DNA of 64,000 nucleotides. Origin: Rhizobium sp. GN54 (GTDB lineage Bacteria; Pseudomonadota; Alphaproteobacteria; Rhizobiales; Rhizobiaceae). Of this stretch, positions 25,322 to 35,208 are shown piece by piece. Position 1 is the first letter of the stretch; every line of letters starts with the position of its first letter. The notes beneath the pieces are model-generated. The model ran no database searches. It was not told where the DNA came from and worked only from the letters and a program-made list of their open reading frames with translations. The position numbers and the translations under genes are program-made. Location of the stretch: assembly GCF_021026345.1 (NCBI RefSeq), contig NZ_JAJNCZ010000010.1:62001-126000 (forward strand). Reading direction: 5' to 3'.

Positions 25322-25984
25322 TCAGTCGTGGAAAACCCACCGGGGGCTGTGAATATCGAAAAGCGCGGTCGCCTCGTCAGATCCGGATGGTAATTGCCCT
25401 GTCAGGAGGAGGCGGTTTGCTCCCATGACAGTCGATATGAAGATTGACGCCGGCTTCGGGATTGCGCGCGTGGCAAGCGCGAATTCCGGGCTGTCATCCG
25501 TGACGATCGCCCCGGCTGAGCCGATCGTCCCGGACCGGGCCACGGCTGGCGCCCCGGGTGGTGGAAGCCCGGCCAACGCGTCCTTCAGGAAGGACAGGGA
25601 AGAGCCATCCTCGAGCATGGCGAGAGCTGTCTCTTCCAGCGGCGCGAAAATCGGTTCGAGGGCCCGATAGGCGGACCAGACCGGGGCATCGAGCTCCACC
25701 GCCAGACAGAGCGGATATTCGCGACCGACCCGGTCGACGCTCGGCATCACGATGCCCGCCACCGCGTGCGATCCGGTCATTCCAGGCGAGAGGGCGAAAC
25801 GCCAGATCGGCGCGCTGAAATAGCATTCCCGCCAACGCTCGCCCAGGACCTCCCGCCCCGTGGTCAGCAATGTCTGCATCCACGCATCCCAGGCGACGAC
25901 GAATTGCGGTGAGAGGCCGGAGCGAACGAAATCGCCGACGCAGGGAACTTTCCCATACCAGCCATAGTTCATGCCGGCTTCCAT
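25322..25984 (-). CDS. tagF: Type VI secretion protein TagF
   Basis: 220 aa. It has the TagF pattern: GWYGKVPCVGDFVRSGLSPQFVVAWDAWMQ at the N-terminus and IWRFALSPGM later. TagF represses type VI assembly independently of phosphorylation in Pseudomonas. The start at 25984 overlaps the tssM stop (TGATG). A GTG 18 bp upstream is possible but gives a longer overlap. It lies between tssM and pppA. Confidence 0.9.
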   Translation of the reverse strand: MEAGMNYGWYGKVPCVGDFVRSGLSPQFVVAWDAWMQTLLTTGREVLGERWRECYFSAPIWRFALSPGMTGSHAVAGIVMPSVDRVGREYPLCLAVELDAPVWSAYRALEPIFAPLEETALAMLEDGSSLSFLKDALAGLPPPGAPAVARSGTIGSAGAIVTDDSPEFALATRAIPKPASIFISTVMGANRLLLTGQLPSGSDEATALFDIHSPRWVFHD

Positions 25985-28900
25985 CACAGCGAGCTCGGGC
26001 ACTTGAAGCTGCCGATCGCCGAACCCGTGAACGGATTGAGCGCGGAACCGGCTCTCAGCTGAAAGATCGCGATCCTGCCGCCGAGATTGAAGACCACGCG
26101 ATTGCGATCTGAGACGTTCGTCCGCCGCACCTCGGCCGTGTCAAGAAGCCGGAACCAGGACCAGGGGCCGTCACGCTGGATGGCGTTTTCGATATCGGTG
26201 CGGGCGGGGGAAAAGGACACCCGCGTGCGCCCGCTGTTCTGGCCGGGCCATGTGAGAGGCGTGACCTGCGGCGGACCGTGAGCATAGGTGACCGGCTGCC
26301 CCTCGATCTCCACCACGACCTGCTCGACATTGGGATCGAGCGCGACCGGGGTGACGTCGAAGGTGATCGACGGCAGGCCGGGCGCCACGAAGAAGCTGTC
26401 GCGGATCTCCGATGCCTTCTGGAACTGCGCGATGACGGCGTCGGATATGCCGATATCGACGCCGTTCACTCGCCTCAACCGCCAGGGGTTCGAGGTCGTG
26501 TCGACGAATTGGGCCATGTTGTCGTTGAAGAATTTGTCGATCAGTCCGTTCGGCGCGAACAGCCGGCCGAAATCCTGGAGGGCCACATCGGCCTCGCCCT
26601 GACGGTTGAAGGGATAACGGCCGTCGATCGCACGCGTGCAGAAGGGCAGGACCTGACCTTGCCATTTGGCATTGATATCTGCGCGTGCCCCGCCGACGGC
26701 TGCTCCCGACGAGGCCGTGACGATCTGGGAGGCCCAGCGCTGCAGCGGATTGGGCAGGAGCGTGATGGCGGCCTGAAGCTCGGCCACGGCGCCGGATCCC
26801 TGGCCGGCGATCGCGGCGCCGGTATTCTGGCCGAGCGATAGCCGGTTGAGCTCTCCGAAGACGTCCGCCATGCGCTGGATGATCCGGTCCAGCTCGGACT
26901 GGGCACCATCGGCGCCGGCAACAAGCTCGTGCAGGCTGCGGAAGCGATCCTCGACGAAGCGTCCGGGTGCCGCGGTCTGGACGTCGGTCGGCACGGCTGA
27001 ACTCAGCGCCTCGACGATTTGCTGCCCGCCGGCATCCAGCTTCGAGATGGCCTCGCCGCGCGCGAGGTCGGTTACGGCGGAAATCGCGTTTCCGGCCACC
27101 GCCTCCGCACCCGGCAGGACCGTCAACCGGGTTTCCTTGCTTACCGCCTGCAGCACGTTGCGGATCGGCGATGTCGGTCCCGAGAGGATGTTGATGACCT
27201 GGGTCGCCTGGCCGAGATTTTCCATCGGAATGATATCGACATCGGCCAGAAGCTCGTCATAGCGGGCGACGTAGTCGTTTTCGTAGAGGGCGAGGATATC
27301 CTTGCCGAGCCGGGCCAGAATTTCCGGCGTCACCTCGTCCGCATGCGGGCCGAGGACCAGATTTTCGAACTGGACGCGATCGGAGACCGTGCCGAGCGAC
27401 GGCAGGAAATACGTGTAGAAGCCATTCCGCGTATAGACGCCTTCCACGCCGGCGCTGAGCGGCTTGCCGGAGGGACGCAGCATGACGCGCGAGACGGCGG
27501 GGCCGCCGACATCCGTGATGCGGAAAGGCTCGAGCGCTGCGGCCGCCGGCGCCTTGACCAGGCTCCGATAGACCCGTTCGGCGATCGGCGTCTCGGCCAG
27601 CAGCAGCTGGATCTGTTCGACCAGCGGACCGTTAAGCCCGATCTTGCGCATTGGCTGGTTGACCAACTCGTCGAGATGACCGAGCAGTTCCTGCTGCACC
27701 TCGTCCTGTCCCTTGAAGGCGATCGCCCAGTCGATCTGCATCCATTGCCGGACGGTATCGGCATCCATCGGGCCTTGCAGGCCCAGCATCTGGTAGACCT
27801 TGAGCGCCTCGAACAGGAACTCGGGATTGTTGATATTGGACTGCATCTGCTCTTCGAGGCGGAAGAGGAGACGGGGCAGCATCATGCTGTTGAGCGCGCT
27901 GCGATAGGTCTGCGCGGACTCGGTGCCGACTGCGTCACCCTGGTAGAGGCCGAAGGTCAGTTCGAGCGGCGCTTCGGGATCGCTTGCCGCGGGATTGCCG
28001 GGCAGGTCGCGCAGGAGGTTGAGGGCTGGCACGATGGCCGGCAGATCGGCATCGGCGATCGGGTTGCCGGGAATGCCGCTGGCGAGCTTGCGGAACTCGT
28101 CGACCTGGGCGGTGGCGCCGGAGATCAGGGCCAGGTTTCCGACGAAGCTGTTGGTCCAGAGCGCGGTGGCTCCGAACAATGCCAGGATGCTGGCGGCGAT
28201 GGCGCCGCGCTTGACCCAGCGATAGCGCCGCTCGACCGCGTCATCGTCTGAGACCAGCCCTGCCTCACGGAAGATCACGGTATTCATCAGCCGCGTCAGG
28301 AAATAGCTGCGTCCCTGGCCACGGCCGGTGCCGATGGCCTGCCGGCCGATGCCGAAGGTGCGGGCCATGCCCATCATCAGCCGGTCGATCGGCGTGCCTT
28401 CCTGGGTGCCGGAGGTGAAATAGACACCCCGCAGGAACTGGTTGTCCTCGAAGCGGCTGTCGTGGAAGATGTCGCCGAGGAAGCTTTCGGCCACGCCGCG
28501 AAGCGAGGCGATCTGCGCGGGGAAACCGGCGATGAGGCTGCGGCGCTGATAGTCGGTCTCGGCCTGCATCCGCTCCAGGCTGCGATTGGCGAGCTGTGAC
28601 AGCAGCTGTTCGAATTCGGCATTGAACGAGGCAAGCGCCTTGTCGGTGGCCTCTGCGCCCTTTTCATAGGGAAGGGTGAAGCCCCAGACCTGTTCGCGCT
28701 CGTCGGATCCGAGATTGTCGAAGAACTCCTGGAAGCCGGCGATCAGGTCGGCCTTGGTGAAGAGGATATAGACTGGAAAGCGGACGCCGAGGCGCTCGCG
28801 CAATTCCTGCAGGCGGGAGCGGATCGCCTGGGAATGGGCGCGCCTTTCCTGGTCGTCCAGCAGCGACAGGTCGGAGAGACTGATGGCGACCATGGCGCCG

Positions 28901-29571
28901 TTGATAGGTTGGCGGCGCCGATGCTTCTTCAGCATGTCGAGAAAGCCGGTCCAGGCCATGGCGTCGGCATCGCGATTGCTGTCCTGCGTGGTGTAACGGC
29001 CGGCGGTGTCGAGAAGCACCGCCTCGTTGGTGAACCACCAGTCGCAATTGCGGGTGCCGCCAACCCCGCCGATGGCGCTCTTGCCCATGCGCTCGGCAAG
29101 CGGAAACTGCAGGCCCGAATTGACGATCGCCGTCGTCTTGCCGGCGCCCGGCGGGCCGATGATGATGTACCAGGGCAGTTGGTAGAGGTAGCGCGAGCCG
29201 AAACGGCCGCCGAGCTTGGAATTGCGCAGGAAGCCGAGCGCCTCGGTCATGCGCTTGCGCACTTCGGAAAGCTCTGCCGCGACGGCGCCGTCATCGGCTT
29301 CAGTCGTTGGGGCGGCGGCATTGCTGGCGATCGCATTGGACATCTGGCGATCCTGCGAGCGGCGACGCAGCAGGATGACGAGAATGGCGATGATCGTGAC
29401 GGCGGCAAGGCCGGCGATCGCGATCAGCCGGTTGGCCGGCCTGTCGAACGGGCGGACATCGCCGATCGCCAGAAGCGGGCCGAGCAGCCAGACGGTGACC
29501 GCCAGGATCATGCTGAAAAGGATCAGCACTCCGATCGGGCTCAGGAGGTGGGAGCGGATGGTGCGGAACAT
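25984..29571 (-). CDS. tssM: Type VI secretion membrane subunit TssM (IcmF)
   Basis: 1195 aa, normal full length. Two N-terminal membrane helices (about residues 13-36 and 49-68) and a third near 450 flank a cytoplasmic GTPase-like domain with an intact Walker A motif GPPGAGKTT at 139-147. The long periplasmic C-terminal part ends in the IcmF C-terminal/DUF1215 region. TssM links the TssJ lipoprotein to TssL through the envelope and anchors the baseplate. It is 3 bp after tssL and coupled to tagF. Confidence 0.97.
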   Translation of the reverse strand: MFRTIRSHLLSPIGVLILFSMILAVTVWLLGPLLAIGDVRPFDRPANRLIAIAGLAAVTIIAILVILLRRRSQDRQMSNAIASNAAAPTTEADDGAVAAELSEVRKRMTEALGFLRNSKLGGRFGSRYLYQLPWYIIIGPPGAGKTTAIVNSGLQFPLAERMGKSAIGGVGGTRNCDWWFTNEAVLLDTAGRYTTQDSNRDADAMAWTGFLDMLKKHRRRQPINGAMVAISLSDLSLLDDQERRAHSQAIRSRLQELRERLGVRFPVYILFTKADLIAGFQEFFDNLGSDEREQVWGFTLPYEKGAEATDKALASFNAEFEQLLSQLANRSLERMQAETDYQRRSLIAGFPAQIASLRGVAESFLGDIFHDSRFEDNQFLRGVYFTSGTQEGTPIDRLMMGMARTFGIGRQAIGTGRGQGRSYFLTRLMNTVIFREAGLVSDDDAVERRYRWVKRGAIAASILALFGATALWTNSFVGNLALISGATAQVDEFRKLASGIPGNPIADADLPAIVPALNLLRDLPGNPAASDPEAPLELTFGLYQGDAVGTESAQTYRSALNSMMLPRLLFRLEEQMQSNINNPEFLFEALKVYQMLGLQGPMDADTVRQWMQIDWAIAFKGQDEVQQELLGHLDELVNQPMRKIGLNGPLVEQIQLLLAETPIAERVYRSLVKAPAAAALEPFRITDVGGPAVSRVMLRPSGKPLSAGVEGVYTRNGFYTYFLPSLGTVSDRVQFENLVLGPHADEVTPEILARLGKDILALYENDYVARYDELLADVDIIPMENLGQATQVINILSGPTSPIRNVLQAVSKETRLTVLPGAEAVAGNAISAVTDLARGEAISKLDAGGQQIVEALSSAVPTDVQTAAPGRFVEDRFRSLHELVAGADGAQSELDRIIQRMADVFGELNRLSLGQNTGAAIAGQGSGAVAELQAAITLLPNPLQRWASQIVTASSGAAVGGARADINAKWQGQVLPFCTRAIDGRYPFNRQGEADVALQDFGRLFAPNGLIDKFFNDNMAQFVDTTSNPWRLRRVNGVDIGISDAVIAQFQKASEIRDSFFVAPGLPSITFDVTPVALDPNVEQVVVEIEGQPVTYAHGPPQVTPLTWPGQNSGRTRVSFSPARTDIENAIQRDGPWSWFRLLDTAEVRRTNVSDRNRVVFNLGGRIAIFQLRAGSALNPFTGSAIGSFKCPSSL

Positions 29572-29574
29572 GGC

Positions 29575-30984
29575 TCAGCCTGCCTTCACTAGAATGACTT
29601 CGATGCGGCGATTGGTGGCACGACCCTCGGCCGTGTCGTTCGACGCCAGCGGCTCCTTGTCGGCGCGTCCCTCGGCCGTGATGCGGCCCTTGTCAGTCAG
29701 CGTGCCGGAAATCCGGCCCATCACGGATTTCGCCCGGGACAGGGAAAGCTGGAGATTGGAGGCGAAGCGCGCGGACTTGATCGGAACATTGTCCGAATGG
29801 CCGGCGACGATGATGCGACCTTCCTCGTCGTTCAGCGCCTTGGAGACCCGGTCCATGATGTCGCCGAACCGTGGCTCGAGCTGGTCCGAGCCGGACGGGA
29901 ACATGCCGTTGCCGGTAATCCTGATCGTCAGCGTGTTGCCAGTGCTCGCCACGGATACCAGGCCCTCGTCGATCTCGGGTTTCAGGAAGGAGGAAACGGC
30001 CTCGACGGTCGAAATCTCCTGTGGTGCCGGCGGTGGCGGCGGCGGCGGTGGTGCCGGGCGCGAGAGCTCGACCGGTCCGTTGACGTCGAGGGAGGTGATG
30101 AGCCCGCTCAGCCGGTTGGTGTCGCCGCCCAATGCAAAGGAGAAACCGAAGAAGATCAGGCATGTCATGGCCAGCGTGGCGCCCGCGGTGATCCAGACGG
30201 GTGTCCAGGCGGACAGCATGCGGTGAGCGATATCGGCGCCCCTCCAGCGGATGGACAGATCAGGCTCGACCGGGCCGCGATGGGTCCGGATCAGCCTTGC
30301 AAGGCCATCGCGGATTTCCAGGTGCTTTTCGGCCCCGCGCGGGGCGACGCGCAGGCGGCCCTCGAAGCCGAGGCTCAGGCAGACATAGAGGAATTCCAGC
30401 ATGTCACGGTTCTGCGAGGGGGCTGCCTCGAAGCGCGACAGCAGTTCATAGAAACGATCGCCGCCATGGGTCTCCTTGTGGAACGTGCCAACCATGCTCT
30501 GCAGCGCCCAGACGCTCTGGCCGCCCCAGGGCGTGTTCAGCACGACGTCATCAATCGTCGCGCAGATCGCGTAGCGGGCGGCGACAACGGTCTGGGCCGG
30601 CACGCCGGCCTGCAGGGCGGCGTTCTCGAAATTGCGGATCTCGGTCACGACGCTTTCGCGCAGGGCCGCCGGATCGGAATGCTGTGCGCGGTTACGGATG
30701 CGGGCGACAAGTGAGAACAGTGTCGAGGCGGCGGCGTTGAGCGGGTTCAGGCCTGTCGAGCCGGCGCCGACCGGCACGTTCTGGGCATCCGCGCTCGCAG
30801 GCGCCGAAGCGGAACCGTAACCGGACGAAGGAGCCGGCATGGCCGCAGGCCCGGGACCGGGCTGCGATGCCTGGTCCGGAGGGGGCATCGGCGTCGGGGC
30901 CGCGGGTCGGCGACCGGCGGGATTGGGTCGGATGACCGTCTTGTCCGTGTCGAACGGTTCGGCAAAGGGGTCGTCACGGTTCAT
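29575..30984 (-). CDS. tssL: Type VI secretion membrane subunit TssL with OmpA-type domain
   Basis: 469 aa, ATG 30984 after GAGGAG. A Pro/Ala-rich N-terminal tail (about 75 residues) is followed by the DotU domain with YAICATIDDVVLNTPWG. A single membrane helix (about residue 255-280) and a Pro-rich hinge follow. The C-terminal OmpA-like peptidoglycan-binding domain has VAGHSDNVPIKSARFASN, L...RAKSV and a closing TNRRIEVIL. This evolved form anchors the membrane complex to the cell wall without a separate TagL. Confidence 0.96.
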   Translation of the reverse strand: MNRDDPFAEPFDTDKTVIRPNPAGRRPAAPTPMPPPDQASQPGPGPAAMPAPSSGYGSASAPASADAQNVPVGAGSTGLNPLNAAASTLFSLVARIRNRAQHSDPAALRESVVTEIRNFENAALQAGVPAQTVVAARYAICATIDDVVLNTPWGGQSVWALQSMVGTFHKETHGGDRFYELLSRFEAAPSQNRDMLEFLYVCLSLGFEGRLRVAPRGAEKHLEIRDGLARLIRTHRGPVEPDLSIRWRGADIAHRMLSAWTPVWITAGATLAMTCLIFFGFSFALGGDTNRLSGLITSLDVNGPVELSRPAPPPPPPPPAPQEISTVEAVSSFLKPEIDEGLVSVASTGNTLTIRITGNGMFPSGSDQLEPRFGDIMDRVSKALNDEEGRIIVAGHSDNVPIKSARFASNLQLSLSRAKSVMGRISGTLTDKGRITAEGRADKEPLASNDTAEGRATNRRIEVILVKAG

Positions 30985-31008
30985 GGGTTGCTCCTCGGGG
31001 GGCAGGGC

Positions 31009-32343
31009 TCAGCGGATGGCCCAGAGTTCCATTTCAAGATCGGGAAAGTCGCCGGAGACATGCACGGCCAGCCCGCCCGACGTCGTCATCTGCTTCCAGG
31101 ACGGACCTGTCGTATCGAGCTCGAAGTAGACGACGCCGGCGTGGTAGGGCACCTGGCGCGGAGCCACGGGCAGCGGACGCAGCGCGACGCCCGGCAGCGC
31201 GGAGTTGACGAGCTGGCGGATATCCTCGACGGGACCGAGCTTGGCCTGGGTCGGAAAGTGACGCCTGACGGCCTCCGGTGGCACGGCGGCCTTGGCGGCA
31301 AGCACGAAAGTCGCCGACGACAGCAGTCGCTTGTCGCTGATCAGGGCCACCGACACGCCGTATTTGCGCGGCTCGATCGGGATCAGGACCGCGTTCTGCT
31401 CCAGCACCGCGCTGAGGTACTGGCGCAGCGCCCGGAAGACCGGCTGGAACACATTGGTCAGGTCGTGATGCTGGTAGATCGGAAACTGGGGCGACAGTTT
31501 CTCGGGCGTCATGAACGTGGCGATCTCGCCGGCGAGCGAGGCCAGCGTCTGGAAGACCACCTGCGGATGCGCATTCTCGATGGAGACGAGGTGGCGGATC
31601 GCCGGCAAGGCCTTGTTGACGGACAGAAGCAGCAGGAAGTCTGTGATCTCGGCGACGCCCTTCGCCGTACCGTTCTGGTTCAGTCGCCCGGCCAGCGCCT
31701 CGGCGCGATGGCTCAGCAGACCTTCCAGCTCCCGCAGGAAGTCATGCAGCGGCGGCGCGGCGCGGGCATCGGTGCAGGTGGCGATGAAGGCGCGGTCGAG
31801 GATGATCTCGCGGTCCTGGCGCACCTCGATGATGCGCGCGATCGGGATGACGATCTGGTCCGAAAGATCGTCCAGATCGATCGCGAATTGAAGGCGCAAC
31901 CTGGCGATCGCCATGCGCACGGCCCTGTTGTCGCGGCCCATGCTGTCGGTCACCTCGATCTCGTCGGGCCTGAACCGCGCCGCGGATTGCGGCGCCCCGG
32001 TCATGTCGACTTCGGCGGCGCCCTGCCGGCGGATCGGGATCGCCAGATAGACGACGGAATTCTTGACGCTGGCCGGGACTTCCAGCGCCGAAGGGTGATC
32101 GTCGGTGAGCGGTATCCGGAATGTCGTGCCGTCGGGCGTGAGGCCGGTGCAGGATTTCACGGCTATCTTGCCGAGCTTCAGCAATTCCTCGTCGAGCGTC
32201 AGCTCCCTGACGCCCCAGGCATAGGGCGCGACAGCCGAAGCGACGCCGGCAACCAGAGCCTCGACATATCGGTCATGCTGCTGGAAGTGATGGGGCTGGA
32301 GGAACAGCCCCTCCTGCCAGACGACCTTGTTTTCCCAGGACAC
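31009..32343 (-). CDS. tssK: Type VI secretion baseplate subunit TssK
   Basis: 444 aa with a GTG start at 32343 (AAGGAG about 10 bp upstream). The family hallmark WQEGLFLQPHHFQQHDRY is at residues 9-26. TssK forms trimers that join the baseplate to the TssL/TssM complex. It lies between tssJ (27 bp) and tssL (24 bp), the conserved J-K-L-M order. Confidence 0.96.
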   Translation of the reverse strand: MSWENKVVWQEGLFLQPHHFQQHDRYVEALVAGVASAVAPYAWGVRELTLDEELLKLGKIAVKSCTGLTPDGTTFRIPLTDDHPSALEVPASVKNSVVYLAIPIRRQGAAEVDMTGAPQSAARFRPDEIEVTDSMGRDNRAVRMAIARLRLQFAIDLDDLSDQIVIPIARIIEVRQDREIILDRAFIATCTDARAAPPLHDFLRELEGLLSHRAEALAGRLNQNGTAKGVAEITDFLLLLSVNKALPAIRHLVSIENAHPQVVFQTLASLAGEIATFMTPEKLSPQFPIYQHHDLTNVFQPVFRALRQYLSAVLEQNAVLIPIEPRKYGVSVALISDKRLLSSATFVLAAKAAVPPEAVRRHFPTQAKLGPVEDIRQLVNSALPGVALRPLPVAPRQVPYHAGVVYFELDTTGPSWKQMTTSGGLAVHVSGDFPDLEMELWAIR

Positions 32344-32370
32344 GCTTGCGTTACTCCTTCAATGGCCGGT

Positions 32371-32796
32371 TCAGCGGATCGAAACGGACTTGCCGGAGAC
32401 GACGATCCGGACATTGTCGGTAAACGGGCGAACATCGAGGAACTTCGCGCCATCGATATCGCGGAAGGCGGCGACCACGCCGATCGCCGCAGGCGCCGTC
32501 GGGAAGCTGCGGGTATTGTTGACTGTGCGGCCCGGAGCCAGCTGGAATTCGTCGACGGCGATCAGGTCGGCGCCGAGTGCGGCCTGGGGTGAATTGAAGA
32601 CCGTGAAGAAGTCCGAAGTCCGGAAGGTTCCGCTCGAAGTGAGATAGTAAACCTTGACCTTCGCCGGCGCGCCGCCGTTCATGTCGTTCGTGCCGGCGAT
32701 GGAGAGCTGGACGGTCGTCGCCGCTGGTCCGGTTGCGGCGCAACCGAAAAGGGCGAGGAATCCTGCCAGGGCGAATATTGAGCGGATGAGGGACAT
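32371..32796 (-). CDS. tssJ: Type VI secretion outer-membrane lipoprotein TssJ
   Basis: 141 aa. Lipoprotein signal: hydrophobic FALAGFLALFGCAAT with lipobox LFGC, lipidated Cys at residue 19. The transthyretin-like body has VQLSIAGTNDMNGG and KVKVYYL. TssJ recruits TssM to the outer membrane. The start has AGAAGGAAC upstream. It follows tagH by 12 bp. Confidence 0.93.
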   Translation of the reverse strand: MSLIRSIFALAGFLALFGCAATGPAATTVQLSIAGTNDMNGGAPAKVKVYYLTSSGTFRTSDFFTVFNSPQAALGADLIAVDEFQLAPGRTVNNTRSFPTAPAAIGVVAAFRDIDGAKFLDVRPFTDNVRIVVSGKSVSIR

Positions 32797-32808
32797 GGTC
32801 CGTTCCTT

Positions 32809-34275
32809 CTAGAGTTTGCGGAGTTGTGCTTGATAGGCCCGTGCGAATTCGCGACCGAAGGCGGACTGGAAGTCGTCTTCGGTCTCCTTCGCGATCTGGG
32901 CGTACATCTTTTCGTAGGCTTCCCAGTAACGGGCCTTCTTGCCGGCCAGCAGGCTGCCAAGCGTCGTTCCGGACTCGATGCGGGCCGACAGCTGATCGGG
33001 GCCGAGCCGCTGGAGCAGGTCCTTCAACGCCGCCTGCATGCCGGACATCATCGCCACTTCATGGGCGCGAATGTCGTTCAGCGCTTCGGCGGTGGCCGCG
33101 TCGGCATCAAGATAGCCACGCACCGTCGGGCGGATCATCGCCTCGATCGCCTGTTCCGGACTGATCGAGAATTTCAGCGGATTGTTGCCACTCGAGCCGA
33201 TCATGGTGCGGTCCATGCGCATCTCGCTCTTGATCGAGGCGCGGGTCATCAGGATTTCCCGCATGCCGGTGACCATGGCTGCGAACACGCCGCCGAGCCG
33301 CTTCATGATGTCCTCCAGTTCGGCGGGAGGGATGTTCAGGTGGCTCGCGCCCGCGCCGGCGAGAAACGCCCGTGCCGCGGCATCGCCTGTCGCCGGCGAC
33401 GTGGGCGTCGGAGGGACACTGGCCGCGGCCGGCTGAACCGGGGTGGCGGAAACCGAAGGGAAGGAAGGCGGAGGGGGCGGCGGCGCGAAAGCGGGAGCCG
33501 CCGGCGGTGGTTCGAATGCCGGAGGTGCGGGAGGTGCCGGCTGGGGTGCCGATTGGGCGGCGGGTTCCTGTGGCGCCGGGGCAAAGAGCTCGTCCCAGTC
33601 GTCCGGGATCGCCGAGGACTGAACGGCCGGAACGGCGAAATAGTCCTGCGATGTCGGGCGATGATCAGAGATGCTCGCACCTTGCGAAGGCGACGGCTGG
33701 CCGCCGAGGAAGCTGTCGGCACCAGGCAGCACCGCCGACAACGGGTCGTCGGGGAGAGCGGGGCTGTTCCAGGACGGGGCGCCGGCGACGGGAGCGCTCG
33801 AGCCGAGCAGGTCGTCGAGCGGGTCATGGCCCGGCGTCACCATGCCGGCCAGGAAGTCGTCCAGGCCGGACGTCGGATGCGCACCGGCGGATGGAACGGG
33901 AGCGATCACGCTGTCTGCGGCCGGTGGCAGCGGCTGTACGGCGCGAGCATTGTGCGCCGCAGCCGCGATCTCGACGGTCAACTCGAACGAACCGAGTTGG
34001 ATCACGTCGCCATGGTTGAGCGGCGTGGGGATCGTGCCGAGACGTTCAGTACCATAGTTCAGAAACGTGCCGTTCGTGCTGATGTCGATGATGACATAGT
34101 CGCCATTGCGCTCCTCGAGCACGCAGTGGCGCTTGGACAGCTGGCGGTCCGGATCCGGCAGGGCGAGATCGTTTTCCTCGCCGCGCCCGATGGTCAGCGC
34201 GCCATTGACCATGTCGATCGTGTTGCGTCCATTGGGAAGCGTGCCCGAGGACATCAGTCGCAGTGTGAGACCCAT
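32809..34275 (-). CDS. tagH: FHA-domain type VI scaffold protein TagH
   Basis: 488 aa from ATG 34275 (GGGAGGA upstream; the longer frame was rejected). N-terminal FHA domain, residues ~1-105: TIGRGEENDL, LSKRHCVLE and DISTNGTFLN, the phosphothreonine-binding loop residues. A 230-residue Pro/Ala linker follows (PPPAAPAFAPPPPPP type), then the conserved C-terminal domain of type VI FHA proteins. In Pseudomonas the FHA protein is phosphorylated by PpkA and triggers assembly; PpkA and PppA are both here. Confidence 0.93.
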   Translation of the reverse strand: MGLTLRLMSSGTLPNGRNTIDMVNGALTIGRGEENDLALPDPDRQLSKRHCVLEERNGDYVIIDISTNGTFLNYGTERLGTIPTPLNHGDVIQLGSFELTVEIAAAAHNARAVQPLPPAADSVIAPVPSAGAHPTSGLDDFLAGMVTPGHDPLDDLLGSSAPVAGAPSWNSPALPDDPLSAVLPGADSFLGGQPSPSQGASISDHRPTSQDYFAVPAVQSSAIPDDWDELFAPAPQEPAAQSAPQPAPPAPPAFEPPPAAPAFAPPPPPPSFPSVSATPVQPAAASVPPTPTSPATGDAAARAFLAGAGASHLNIPPAELEDIMKRLGGVFAAMVTGMREILMTRASIKSEMRMDRTMIGSSGNNPLKFSISPEQAIEAMIRPTVRGYLDADAATAEALNDIRAHEVAMMSGMQAALKDLLQRLGPDQLSARIESGTTLGSLLAGKKARYWEAYEKMYAQIAKETEDDFQSAFGREFARAYQAQLRKL

Positions 34276-34279
34276 GGCG

Positions 34280-34570
34280 CTATCCTCCCACCAGAACTGT
34301 GACGCAGCCCATGACGATCGCGCCGCCATGGGCGCAGGTGTCACCCAGCCGGGCCTGGGGCTTCTTGCCGGTCAGGACCGTGGCCGAGCCCTTGGCGATC
34401 ATGTCCGGCGGACCGATGCAGACGGCCATGGCGGTTGCGGTCGCGGCCGGCATCTTGCCGATCAGCACGGTCGGGCAGGGCACGGCGATCGGGCCTCCCA
34501 CATGCGGGATGACCCCGGTCAGCATCGGGCACACATGATTGTCGGCGACGCGCGCGGCGGGCAGGGTCAT
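34280..34570 (-). CDS. PAAR-domain spike-tip protein
   Basis: 96 aa, entirely a PAAR fold. It has two Pro-Ala-Ala-Arg-type repeats (LPAARVADNHVCP and KKPQARLGDTCAHGG) with regularly spaced His/Cys residues for the zinc at the tip. It has no C-terminal toxin extension. It caps the VgrG spike. It overlaps the 213-aa gene upstream by 4 bp and is 4 bp from tagH. Confidence 0.92.
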   Translation of the reverse strand: MTLPAARVADNHVCPMLTGVIPHVGGPIAVPCPTVLIGKMPAATATAMAVCIGPPDMIAKGSATVLTGKKPQARLGDTCAHGGAIVMGCVTVLVGG

Positions 34571-35208
34571 GGCGTCGCCTCGCTGCCGGGCATGGCTCGG
34601 CCAGCGGCGCCGGCGCCGGCATTGCCGCTGCCACCCCGGGCGATATCGAGTGCGCGGGCGAGAAGCAGCGGACCGCGCGTTCCGACCTGTTCCTCGTTAT
34701 GGAACAGCGAGGTGAGCGCCATGCCGAATACCGCGCCACCCACGGCGCCGGGCGGCGCCTGGTAGTCCTCGAGTTCGCCGGGGCCGAGCGTGCCGTCGGC
34801 GAAGCTGGCCGCCATGGCGCAGAGAAAGGTCTCGTCCTCGTTTCCGGCGCTGTCCAGCGCCTCGCGGGCACGGGTCCGGCTCTCGACGCCGGGCTGGTAG
34901 ACCCATGCCTCGGCGGCCTTCAGGGAGGCGGGGATGGTGGCGCCTTCGGGAACGATGTCGCGCGCCGACAGGCAGGCCCACCAAGTCGCCTCGCGGGCGG
35001 GAAGGCTGTGGGCGAGAAGCTGCAGCATGTCGATCAGCGCGCCTTTTGTCTCCAGTTCCGCCAGCACGTCGGCGATCGAGGCGCTGGCGGCGGCCTCCAG
35101 CCGTGTCCGCAGCACGACATTGCCTTGCGCAAGGATCCTGGCCGCCGGAATGCCGGGCAGTTTCTTCAGATCGCGATAGGGAGAACCGTCTGTCATCGCC
35201 GTGCCCAT
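34567..35208 (-). CDS. Uncharacterised type VI-associated protein between vgrG and PAAR
   Basis: 213 aa, helical, Ala-rich, no signal or membrane segment. It contains LPAREATWWACLSARD in the middle; from memory this resembles a domain of unknown function (DUF6931) found beside PAAR genes, but I could not check. It starts with TGATG coupling to vgrG and overlaps PAAR by 4 bp, so it is made with the spike. A second start at 35196 is possible. An adaptor/chaperone for loading VgrG-PAAR is an inference from position. Confidence 0.75.
   Translation of the reverse strand: MGTAMTDGSPYRDLKKLPGIPAARILAQGNVVLRTRLEAAASASIADVLAELETKGALIDMLQLLAHSLPAREATWWACLSARDIVPEGATIPASLKAAEAWVYQPGVESRTRAREALDSAGNEDETFLCAMAASFADGTLGPGELEDYQAPPGAVGGAVFGMALTSLFHNEEQVGTRGPLLLARALDIARGGSGNAGAGAAGRAMPGSEATP

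Noticed and set aside
32824-34302. 492-aa plus-strand open frame over tagH
   Set aside because: Antisense shadow of the FHA gene; Arg/Gly-rich low-complexity translation.
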